The position numbers and the translations under genes are program-made. A model generated the notes under the pieces. It saw nothing but the letters and a program-made list of their open reading frames with translations. It had not been told where the DNA came from and made no database searches. Below are positions 47,610-57,411 of a stretch of 64,000 nt of DNA, one piece after another. How positions within the stretch are numbered: the first letter of the stretch is position 1; every line of letters starts with the position of its first letter. The stretch is taken from the NCBI GenBank assembly GCA_004194705.1, contig SADC01000371.1:1-64000 (forward strand), read 5' to 3'. This DNA comes from Ditylenchus dipsaci. Taxonomy: Eukaryota; Nematoda; Chromadorea; Rhabditida; Anguinidae.

Positions 47610-48269
47610 GGCATACCCAGGAACTCAAATATTTTTCTCAATCATTAGATTTCTGCATGAATTTTTTAACTCGGTTTCGAACAAAACAAGCCTAGAATTT
47701 AATTTTAGCTATAGTTTTGTTAGAAATCAAGTTGAAAAATCAGTGCATAAGTTCAATAATACAATTTTTTTATTCCCGAGCACCACATGTAATAGCGTGT
47801 GCATGCCCCTTTAGGACCATGAAACTTGATAAGCACAGCAGTTTTCGGAATTCGAATTCGCGCGGACCACCCTAATTTTGTCCATAATGTTTTTGAATTA
47901 ATTTTTTTGTGTGCATTGAAATTTGAATACTATTAGGTCGTGTCAAAAGTTCGGTCGTTTATTCCAAAAGCAATATTTGGCTGTACCCCGAAATTTAAGC
48001 GGCGATTTGCTAAGTGGTCGATTGCTAAGCGTCGTTTTGCTAAGAAAAAAAAATTTAAGCGCGTTTTTGCTAAGAATTGAAAATTTAAGCGCCAATTTGC
48101 TAATTGGTCGTTTTGCTAAGAATTTTTTTGCTAAGTAGTTATTTTGATAAAGATCTTGTTTGTTAAGCTACCTACTTCTTCAGTTCGGTTCAATTTCGGG
48201 TACAGACCTTTAAACTCAAACGATTCAATCCAAAATTGTGTTCTGAAAGCGTTTAATTCGAATCGGGGT

Positions 48270-48350
48270 CCTCTACTCTGGACTCATTGCACCCAGGGAT
48301 TCGAACCAGTAACCTTGGTGATGAGTATATGGACCTCTACGCCACTTAAA
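48270..48350 (-). repeat. tRNA-like sequence (SINE head)
   Basis: On the reverse strand 'agtggcgtagaggtccatat' gives an A box and 'tactggttcgaatccctggg' a perfect B box with a closing T stem. The acceptor stem is weak. It is probably a tRNA-derived SINE relic, not an active tRNA. Confidence 0.6.
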
Positions 48351-48377
48351 CACTCAAAAATTATGATAAAAAGGTAT

Positions 48378-48775
48378 GCACCCAGGTGGATTCGAACCAG
48401 CATCCTCGGCGGTGGCTATCCAAGTGGTCGTCCACTTGGATCAAAAAATTTTTTCGTTTTCGGATTCCAAAACAATTTTTCTGCACTAATTCGAGCATGC
48501 TGAAGATGGTTTGACAGTGGTAAAATCACGTTTTATCGATAAATTTAGATTATATGCTAACGATTGATTTATCAAAATCAAGAATTCACGATAACTCAAA
48601 AATTTCTTGATAAAACGTGATTTTACCACTGTCAAACCATTTTCAGGGTGCTCGAATTAGTGCAGAAAAAATGATTTGGAAACCGAAAACGTTAAAAAAA
48701 AGTTTTTGATCCAAGTGACGACCACTTGATAGCCACCGCCGAGGATGCTGGTTCGAATCCACCTGGGTGCACACT
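48378..48775. mobile_element. palindromic element with tRNA T-arms at both ends
   Basis: Left end 'gcacccaggtggattcgaac', right end 'gttcgaatccacctgggtgc', so each terminus is a tRNA T arm with B box (GGTTCGAATCC). The arms continue with 'atccaagtggtcgtccacttgg', then 'gcatgctgaagatggtttga', paired to about 48570. The interior arm sequence matches the palindrome at 12790-14060 inside another element. Confidence 0.75.
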
Positions 48776-49869
48776 TTATTTTTTACCGTAATTTCAGATA
48801 TAAAAAGACTAACGTTGACCTTTCAGGTCATTTGGGTGAATATACCCCTATTCTTGAGTTGCCTGGATAACAACCTGTCCAGGTGGTACTCAACCTAGAT
48901 TTGGGATCGGGTAGGTAAAATCGCACTTCTGGTCTTAATAAGCCCAATTTCTCACAAATTTTTTAGTTTAGAAAAATGGATTTTTTTTATTTAAATTACC
49001 TTTTTATTTTTAGGCCATCCATGGGGCATCCACCTGTCAGGATAAATACCTACACCGATACCTACACCAGGTATTGAAGTTGGAGTGTGTAAAATCGCAA
49101 CTTGGGCTTGACAAACCCAATTCCCCACACAATTTAAGTTAGAAAAAATGGCTTATTTTTTATTTTAAGAAATTTTAATTTTTTAGGTTTGGGTTGTTTG
49201 GGTATTTAGGGTGGTACTTTGGGTGGTTTAGAATGGTTGTGGTAGTTTGGATACCATCTGAAGATATCAATTTACCTAGATCCCACGTTGAAATCAGTAA
49301 GAAACAAAAAAAATCGGCGTAAAAATGTCCGTCGGAAAACCTCTAATCTACCAGAATATTGAGAAAAAGGAAAAGTACAAAAGGCAGAAAAGTTCTTAAC
49401 AAATCGGGATTTAAGAAAAGAATGCCTTAGCAAAAAATTCTTAGCAAATGGCGCCTTAACAAAAAAATTCTTAGCAAATGGGCGCTTTAACAAAAAAATT
49501 CTTAGCAATTTGTCGCTTAGCAAAAAAAATTCTTGGCAAAACGACCGCTTAGCAAATCGACCACTTAGCAAAATGCCGCTTAAATTTCGGGGTACAGCCA
49601 TATTTGTGGCGTTGTGTTTTTACCATAGACTTTTTTTTAACATTTTTTCAAAAGTTTACCACTCGTTTTGTAGCCAAGATTCTCAGCTACAAAATGAGTG
49701 GTAAACTTTTGAAAAAATGTTAAAAAATCTATGGTAAAAAACACAACGCCACAAATATTGCTTTTGGAATAAACGACCGAACTTTTGACACGACCTAATA
49801 ATTCTCGTTTGAATATGGATGTCCCCGCCTTTGCAAATTTGAAATTGACCGTGTAACGCGCTGGTATGC

Positions 49870-51902
49870 CCCTTTAACACGAGAAAGGCTGATCGGGACA
49901 AGCAAACGATCTGGTGCAGTTTTTCACGTAGATCATTTCGTGTATAGGAATATGAGTGTTCGGATGTGATTAAATGACCTAATACCCTGTTTCCAGTACT
50001 CGACCATTTGGGGAAAATGAAAATCTCGTGAGACACAGAGATCGCTTATCTCACCACTGCATCTATGACTGCAATATGTCAAAAGTACTGCCAGAATCTG
50101 CTCTTTCGAATTGTGTATGTGAGCTTCGAATTCCCGCAAAAATTTAGACAACCAGCGTCCAACTCACAAAACCACCATTCTCCCACCTGTCGAATTGCAC
50201 ATAAAGCGGTGTATAACTGCTCATTGCTTGTCAATACTTGTGGAGAAATTCGAGAGCTGCAAGAAGGCAGAAAATCAGCACGAAAATAAAATAGACCTCA
50301 CTCAGGAATTACAGGAAAGAAGTAAGACCAGCTGTTTTCATGGTATTGAAATTTGAAATATACCTAGTTTGGCATACTAGTGGCTGATTTCACAAGGTAA
50401 TTGAGAGTGTAATATATCAAAATACTCAGCGTGAAAAATGCAACAGAACTAACACTACGTGTCCAATGACGCCGAAAAGTGTGACTGTGGCTGCGACCTT
50501 TCCGCGTCATTGACACACATCAACAGTCACAGTCGCAGTCACAGTGTGTGTCCAATAGCGCGGAAAAGTGTGACTGCGACTGTGACTGACGCTTCAAATC
50601 GATTTGAATTTACGTCGCAGTCACACTTTTCCGCGTCATTGGACACACACTGTGATAGCTCGCCTCCAATGGATGTAGTATATCGAAGTCGGAAGTCGAT
50701 GTCGAAGTGAGGGTGCCTCCAATGGACTTCGACTTCCTACATCCGACTTCCTACCTCCTACATCGACATCCTACTTCCGACATCTATTCACAAAACACCA
50801 GGGGACCAAGGCAGTTTTTTGTTGAATTTTTTCTGCCTATTCTTTTCTACCGCTTTTGCATAATTATTTTGCTCTCTGAACTGATGTATTACCAATAGTT
50901 CATTGGATGCTATACTCCAAGCATATGGTATCGTAGATTAATGCGACTCCTAACATGGTCTGATCGCCTCATCACATGGTCTGATTCACTTCAAACATGG
51001 CCTAACTCTTACCTATATGGCGGTACTCAGGTGTCGGTACCTATGTAGAGGTACTTAGGTGGTGATAGCTGGGGTACCTAGCTGGTGGTACCCAGGTGGT
51101 TGTACCTTGGTGGTGTTACTCAGGTAAGGGTACCCAGAAGGCCCTGCCCAGAATGAGTTGACCAGGTGGTGTTACTTAGGTGAGCGGTACCCAGGTAGGC
51201 GTACCTAGGAGAGGTACCCAAATGAGGCTACTCAGTTGGTGATGATACCCAATGTAATCTGGAGGAGTAAACTTTTTGCAAAAAAGCGATGGGCGGATCG
51301 GATTTCGGTCGATCGGTTAAATCTCTCAGAATTTCAGGTATTGGTGGTTTTGAGTGGTTCAGGGTGGATTTGTGGGCGATTAAGCCCAATGGACCCAAAA
51401 TCTGATCCGCCCAATCGCTTTTTTGAGTGGAGTGGGTTCTGAGCCATCTGGCCTTTGCCCACCGCGTCATTGGACACACACTGTGACGGCGACTGTTACT
51501 GTTACTGTGACTTTTTTGCTGCGTCATTGGACACGTAGTGTAATATAAAAACTCACAAGACAACAAGCAAATATAACAATATTCAAGCAAAAAACAGTTT
51601 GACTTCAAAATCATACCAAAAACCAGGGGCTTTGGACGAAAATTCAGGTGGTTGTGGCTTGTTCCGTATTTTTTTTCTTCTTTCAAGTAAAAAGAAATCC
51701 GAAACGTCCATCCATTACCAGCCTAGTTCTTTAATCTTCTCAAAAAGGGGAAAATACAGTCTTATCATAACCCCCAAAATGGTCGAGTATTGGAAACAGG
51801 GAATTAAGTCACTTCATCACATCCGAACACCCATATTCCTATACACGAAAATGATCTACGTGAAAAACTGCACCAGATCGTTTGCTTGTCCCGGTCAGCC
51901 TT
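49870..51902. repeat. ~150-bp inverted repeat flanking a Harbinger-like element
   Basis: 49885-50010 ('gatctggtgcagtttttcac'...'ccctgtttccagtactcgac') reappears inverted at 51778-51902. Between the arms lie AT-rich sequence and the TAA-flanked element 50453-51540. The arms' frames are similar on opposite strands but no protein family is recognised. Confidence 0.65.
50453..51540. mobile_element. PIF/Harbinger-type MITE with 'cgcgtcattggacacac' repeats
   Basis: Ends CACTACGTGTCCAATGACGC and GCGTCATTGGACACGTAGTG, flanked by TAA (50450-50452, 51541-51543). Subterminal 'tccgcgtcattggacacaca' and 'cagtcacagtcgcagtc' arrays lie on both sides. The interior holds 'gaagtcggaagtcgatgtcg' repeats (50665-50785) and a 'ggtacccaggtggt' tandem (51020-51235). 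Confidence 0.8.
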
Positions 51903-52283
51903 TTTCATGTTAAGAAATGACTAATCTGTTGTTATTCTTCCAATCTATTTTGAGTACGAGTTTCTTTGTTTAACTTGCTTTCTAACTGCAAAAAGTTGAG
52001 TATGATGACAATCTACTGGTTTTCGGAATTATCCTGACGTTTTGATTCATTCAACTGACTTCTGTAAGTCAGAAAGCAAAAAAAGAATTACTATATCTAT
52101 ATATAAATACGTCAAACAATTAGGTACTTTGTAGTGCGTACAGTCCGGCACTAAATTACTCGTTGTTTTCCATTACTCCTAAAGCAATCAAAAATAAGTT
52201 TATTGAAACAAAATGTGCTTTTCAAAACCAGAATTTTCGAACAAAATGGAATACATGAATTCACAACAAATGACTGAACCATT

Positions 52284-52865
52284 CTATTCAGTTTTCATGT
52301 TGATGTCAGCATCTTTCTGGTACTTGGAAGAGATCATTTCAATGGCTTCATCCAAATCCTTAACGAATGATTCGCTGAAAGCAAAGTAGTTTTAGCTGGG
52401 TTATTTTGATAAATTTAAAAATCATGATAAATGAACCAAAACCAAATTATAAAACAGTTTTCTTATGATGTTATTGGTTGTATCTTTGACAAAAGTCATA
52501 AGAGTGTACTTACCGTTCGGTCTCTCCGACTTTTTTGGAAATTTCACGGATCTTGTTGGCATAAACAAACTCGACTCGTCCAGAATTCTTGCCAAATTTG
52601 GCTTGGCCTTGGCTGGCGAGGCCACCTCCGTCTTAACAGGCTCCACTTCGCAGGCTGAAAAAGTGAATTTGAGCAAAAAACAAAAGCCGAAATAACGAAA
52701 CAAATTAACCTCTTTGAATAACTCTGGACGAAGTTCCATTATGTTCGTCGCCGTCTTTTTGTCGCTCATGCGGGCATGCAGCTTGTCGGCCAACTCCTTG
52801 GGAAAGCTTGGCAAGTTAGACTTTCCTTGGTTTTGGCCCACAATAGGAGCAATAGGGAAAGACAT
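52284..52865 (-). CDS. small unrecognised protein, 3 exons
   Basis: Exon 1 starts at the ATG 52863-52865 (MSFPIAPIVGQNQGK...K-E-L-A-D-K-L-H-A-R-M-S-D-K-K-T-A-T) and ends at about 52713 before gttaat. Exon 2 (about 52655-52513) is read best in two different frames: P-V-K-T-E-V-A-S-P-A-K-A-K-P in its first half and V-Y-A-N-K-I-R-E-I-S-K-K-V-G-E-T-E-R in its second. The latter splices in phase to exon 3 (52374-52284), E-S-F-V-K-D-L-D-E-A-I-E-M-I-S-S-K-Y-Q-K-D..., ending in TAG. The protein is small, charged and helical, with more GC-rich codons than its surroundings. No family recognised. The frame switch implies a one-base indel or a wrong exon boundary. Confidence 0.6.
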
Positions 52866-53041
52866 AGCGGCATTTTGTGAAAAGGTAAAGAATAAGTAGT
52901 TTTTTTCAGAAATCTAAAAGTTTTTATAATAAATGCTTTATAGTTCTGGCATTTTGTGTAAATGCCAAATTTAAAATTTCGAAAAAGCAGACACTTCTCA
53001 GAAACAAACTTTTCTTTTTTGAAATTTTCAAATCATAATTT

Positions 53042-53516
53042 TAGGCTCTACCCTGTTTCATCCCAAATTGTTTCCGCCAAAATCGTTATAGCCAAAAACG
53101 TTACATTTTTAATGAATTAGTTTGCTACATATGGTTTTTCTTACTAATTTTGTGAACATTCTCATTTACAAGTTCATACTCAAATTGATGCCAGAGACCA
53201 GGGCTACATTTTGAGCGTGAGGTTGTGAATGACCATGTCTGCAATATTGCTGAAAAACCCAAAAAGTTCTCAAAAAAGTCCAGGATTCCGGAAGTTTAGA
53301 GTTTTCAGCAAATATTGCAGACATGGTCATTTACAACCTCACGCTCAAAATGTAGCCCTGGTCTCTGGCATCAATTTGAGTATGAACTTGTAAATGAGAA
53401 TATTCACAAAATTAGTAAGAAAAACCATATGTAGCAAACTAATTCATTAAAAATGTAACGTTTTTGGCTATAACGATTTTTGCGGAAATAATTTGGGACG
53501 AAACAGGTAGAGCCTA
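53042..53516. mobile_element. 475-bp palindromic MITE (TAGGCTCTACC)
   Basis: Ends TAGGCTCTACCCTGTTTC and GAAACAGGTAGAGCCTA. The arms are >200 bp and nearly identical ('ctggtctctggcatcaattt'), meeting at about 53275. The flanks are A/T runs (aatttt on both sides), so the TSD length is ambiguous. Confidence 0.8.
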
Positions 53517-53551
53517 ATTTTAAGCTTGATCTGATATGATTAAAACTGCTA

Positions 53552-53968
53552 CAGTCGAGTCCCGCTAACCCGGCACCCAAAAAGTTCGTTCCCCCTTGGT
53601 CCGACACTTTTAAACTCAATTTTCGAAGTATTTTTTCAATTGTGTTTTTACAGTCTGATAGCAAATATCGTGAGGATTCCGATTTTGCCGATCGTTTTTC
53701 AAAACCTTATATTTTTGGCTCTAAAAGACCAAAACCCCGCTAACCCGCACCATATTTTTAAAAAGGGTGCCGGGTTAGCGGGTTTTTGGTCTTCTAGAGC
53801 CAAAAATATTAGGTTTTTGAAAAACGATCGGCAAAATCGGAATCCTCACGATATTTGCTATCAGAGTGTAAAAACACAATTGAAAAAATACTTCGAAAAT
53901 TGGGTTAAAAAAGTGTCGGACCCAAGGCGGAACGAACTTTTTGGGTGCCGGTTAGCGGGACTCGACTG
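53552..53968. mobile_element. 417-bp palindromic TA-TSD MITE (CAGTCGAGTCCCGC)
   Basis: Ends CAGTCGAGTCCCGCTAACC and GGTTAGCGGGACTCGACTG, flanked by TA (53550-53551, 53969-53970). Arms include the 'gttcgttcccccttggtccg' box and 'gattttgccgatcgtttttc', both shared with 1058-1654. The centre is 'gggtgccgggttagcgggtt'. Confidence 0.9.
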
Positions 53969-53984
53969 TAACTAAACATCGAAA

Positions 53985-54150
53985 AGCCCATAAAAACAGA
54001 CAAAGCTTTTTTCTGGTGCAAAAGGACTTTTTCTTGATGCAAATAGACTTTTTTTTGCTGCAAATCGGCTTTTTTGCTGCAAAATATATTTTTTAAAACT
54101 TTTTGCAGAAAAAAAAGTCTTTTTGCAGCGTAAAAAAACCTTTGTCCCAT
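53985..54150. repeat. 'gcaaaaagacttttttctg' tandem repeat
   Basis: About six degenerate 25-30 bp units 'tgcaaaaagactttttttgc'. No gene. Confidence 0.6.
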
Positions 54151-54199
54151 AAAACCATAGAATGTCACAAAAAGTTAAGTTACGGCACACTAAAATTTG

Positions 54200-55720
54200 G
54201 ACTTTTAGAATATTAGCTTGTTTAAAAACTGAATTTTTTGGCTCCCTTCGTTGTTGATACTGTCATACTTCACTTCGGCCTTAGATATTTTTTTCCAGCC
54301 TCGGTTTAACCTAGGGCTGGAAAAAGGAACAAAAAGAGAGGTTACCAAAGGCTAGAGCGAAGGATGACAGCAAAGCGCAAGAGGGAGCCAGAGTTTTTAA
54401 CCGAAGGATTGAGGAATCTATATATGACTCTTTAATCAAAAACCAACAATTTGATTTGAGTCATATTAGAAGAAGCCCATAAATATATCTATTCATAAGT
54501 TAAGAAAAAAGAGTATATTAAATACATCAAGATTTTTCTGTTTAGCTATGTACATAAATAAATAGACGTAAAAAACTGAAAAGTAATACTGAAAGAACGA
54601 AAATTTAAAGAATCAAATAGACAAACTTATGTTTTAATTTTTTCTATAGTCATATTCAAAATATGCATAATATTCAGAGGTTAGTTTTGTCCTGAGTCAA
54701 AAAACCAGCTAGATGATAATATCAAAGCTTATTGCTGATAATGAGAGAAATTGAAGAGAAAAGGTAATAGCTTTTATCTTGGTGCCAGGATGAAGAGTAA
54801 ACAAAAATTGATTAGACGCTAAAAATAATATAATTGATTCAAAAGGTCTTTACAGAACTAGTACTCATGTTAATAACAATTACAAAGGTGGTCTACATTA
54901 TTTACTTCAAAATTATATTGAACTTTTTATATAGACTCGCCCGTATTGAAAAAAGACCGATTAATAAGACGAGTAGGAATAATAAAATGGATTTTGGTAT
55001 GACCTATTGCGAAGAAAATTTACTTATGAAAATACGCATGGCCTGAAATTAGGTTAGCGTATTTTTCAAAAAAAGAAATAGCCAGTTAAGAGGTAAAAAA
55101 GACTAAAGTTAAATATTAAATTTTTAGTTACTGTTCTACTTACAAATCTTATCATTGCTAGCTATCACAAAGATAAAACCTATTTAGACCGAAAATTTCA
55201 GCCGATACATAGAACAGCTACCCTAGTTTCAGCACACCAATAGTTGAATAATTATCATGGCGATTGCTACTTTAATAATTTGCGGTCTAATCTCTAGTGT
55301 TTTTACTTTATTTTCGTGCTAACATCTACTTATGGTGTAAAGAAGAAAAAGATTAATAGAGTTAATCGATAAGGTTAAATACAGTATACTTAGCTAGTTG
55401 TATAACTTTGTCAAGTAATGCTTAAGATTCCTGGTCCGCCGTCTACCCGATTATAGTTTGTCTAGTTCTAATTGAATTTTGGCATTATTTAATAAACAAT
55501 CGATTATAGGCAGTGCTTACAACTTTAGATGGAAGATAGAAGTGTGTTTTATACCGTGTATTCTCTATTAATATCACCCCCTTGTTAGAGCACTGTGTTT
55601 TGGCCCGATTTTTACAGATTTCTCTCTGATAAGTTTTTCCCAATTTGTAAGTAGTGAGCTACAAAATAGATTGTGACTTGTCTAAATAGAAATTGGCGAA
55701 AGTAGGTCAATACATGGTAA
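54200..55720. other. unannotated unique AT-rich sequence
   Basis: No repeat pairs, domain-like frames or RNA motifs found. The 70-codon frame at 54834-55046 has no recognisable content. It may hold upstream exons or regulatory DNA of the P450 gene. Confidence 0.4.
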
Positions 55721-55727
55721 CACTATA

Positions 55728-56715
55728 GATCCACCCCCCCCCCCCCAGCTAACGAAAAATTTACTTTTCCTCAAGTGAAAAGGACCGTCTCATATTGTTT
55801 CTCGTGCTCTGAAACGGCACGGAAACACTTTTGGTTTCCAAAAAATCGACAATTTTTTTTTCGATTTGCCTTGGTCCCGGTAAAAAGGTAAAAATGTAGG
55901 AAAATTTAAAAAAATATATTTTTTTGAATTCCCGCCTAAAATCCTTTTGAATTCCCGCCTGCTTGGAGGCTTGGAGTTGAGATGCGCATACCCACATACC
56001 TTAAGGCGCGTCCCCAATGAGTGCAATGTAGAGTGCGATGTAAATTGCAAAAAACGGCTGTAAATTTTTTTCTCGGCCGAACTTTTTTTCTGTTGGTACC
56101 ATTTTGTAGCTGAGATGCAGGCTACGCAATAAAAAAAATTCAGCCACATATTGCTGAATTTTTTTTTGATAAAAATGCGTTTATTTGCACTCTACATCGC
56201 ACTCATTTAGTGAGATGTAGAGTGCCATGTAGAGTGCAAATAAAAGCATTTTTATCAAGACTTTTTCAGCGATATATGACGGGAATTTTTTTATTTTGTA
56301 GCCCTGAATCTCAGCTACAAAATAGTACCAACAGAAAAAAAAATTCGGCCGAGAAAAAAATCTACAACCGTTCCCGCCTAAACAAGTCAAAAAAAATCTC
56401 TCACTCATTGGGGACAAAACTATGTTCAACATCTTCTTGTTAGTGGGCCCTGCGTTAGTAGTGGCTCCCTTTTGTCCGTTCTCCTCCCAATTCTCCAATA
56501 CAGCCCTAATTCCTTTTAAAAATGTTTTTACGGGAATTCAAAAAAATGTTTTGTTTGAATTTTCCTAAATTGTTTACCTTGGGGACCAAGGCAAATCAAA
56601 TTTTTTTTTCGTTTTTTTAGAAAAAAGATTTTTTAGAAACAATATGAGATGGGTCCTTTCCCTTGAGGAAAAGTAAATTTTTCGCTAGCTGAAGGGCGGG
56701 GGTGGTTTTGAATTC
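55728..56715. mobile_element. second copy of the CTATAG palindrome, with nested MITE
   Basis: 'cactatagatccacccccc' at 55725 and 'gaattctatagtatagcc' near 56712 are the ends. The arms share 'cagctaacgaaaaatttact' and 'cttggtcccggtaa' with 25955-27338. At 56030-56415 the sequence 'gtccccaatgagtgcaatgt' and its complement 'cactcattggggac' bound a nested palindrome with 'gatgtagagtgc' units. Confidence 0.65.
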
Positions 56716-57006
56716 TATAGTATAGCCCAATACACCATCTGTAATTTTTCTTTAAAGGGGGTGATATAAATGCTCTTTTCAATCGATAATATAATTTTTC
56801 ACTCAGACTTCAGCGTGCAAATGTTCGAGTTTTCTAAGAAATTTCAAGAAGAGGTTTAAAATAATAATTGCAAAAATAAATGATATTTTTGATTAGGATA
56901 TACGAAATATAATCGGGATTTTCATGTTCTATTTTCTTATAAACAAAAAATGGTTTTAATGCTTGAAAGTCTGTTTTGTCGACTCTAAGCAAACAATTAG
57001 TTTTAA

Positions 57007-57238
57007 AAGAGGCCTGCCCACGCTAATAAGAGGTGTGACCGTGAATTCAAATTTTTTCCTAATCATTGAACTTCTATACAAATTTTTCAACTTTCTTCCT
57101 AATAAAACTATAGCTAAAATCGAATTCTAGGCCTTGTTTTATTAGAAACCAAGTTGAAAAATCCGTACACAATTTCAATGATTAGGAAAATTTTTTGAAT
57201 TTCCGGGCATCACCTCTTAATAGCGCGGGCATGCCCCT
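57007..57238. mobile_element. 232-bp palindromic MITE flanked by TTAA
   Basis: Ends AAGAGGCCTGCCCACGC and GCGCGGGCATGCCCCT, flanked by TTAA (57003-57006, 57239-57242). Arms: 'ctaatcattgaacttctat' and 'caatttcaatgattag', the family scattered at 2490, 3200, 35160, 42850 and 47740. It lies just upstream of the first identified P450 exon. Confidence 0.65.
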
Positions 57239-57411
57239 TTAAAGGTTTCGTGTAACAAATTGTTTAAAACGAGTTTTTTACAGTTATGAGTAATCAAAAA
57301 ATTAGAAAAATCAACGAACTGCTATGTATGCATGTAAATGTAGAGCTAGTTAAAATATGGTTTAATTTTTGCAATTACTGAAGATGAAAAAAAAGTCGCC
57401 GAATTTTCTAG

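Larger units (their letters stand above)
47980..49598. mobile_element. 1.6-kb inserted element, 'gctgtaccccgaaatttaag' ends
   Basis: Ends GCTGTACCCCGAAATTTAAG and CTTAAATTTCGGGGTACAGC. The flanking 8-mers are aatatttg (47972-47979) and catatttg (49599-49606), one mismatch. The empty site is visible at 2793-3030. Subterminal arrays of 'gcgatttgctaagtggtcga' (47998-48140) and their complement (49420-49585) mark both sides. The 8-bp duplication suggests hAT, but no transposase is present. It contains a tRNA-like sequence and another palindrome. Confidence 0.8.
47933..49798. mobile_element. second copy of the TTAGGTCGTGTC MITE, interrupted
   Basis: Ends TTAGGTCGTGTCAAAAGTTC and GAACTTTTGACACGACCTAA, flanked by TA (47931-47932, 49799-49800). 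Removing 47980-49598 plus one target copy restores a ~240-bp MITE matching 2793-3030. Confidence 0.9.

Noticed and set aside
53905..54190. Lys/Phe-rich reverse frames that look like a coiled coil
   Set aside because: Produced by the 'gcaaaaagacttttttctg' tandem repeat.
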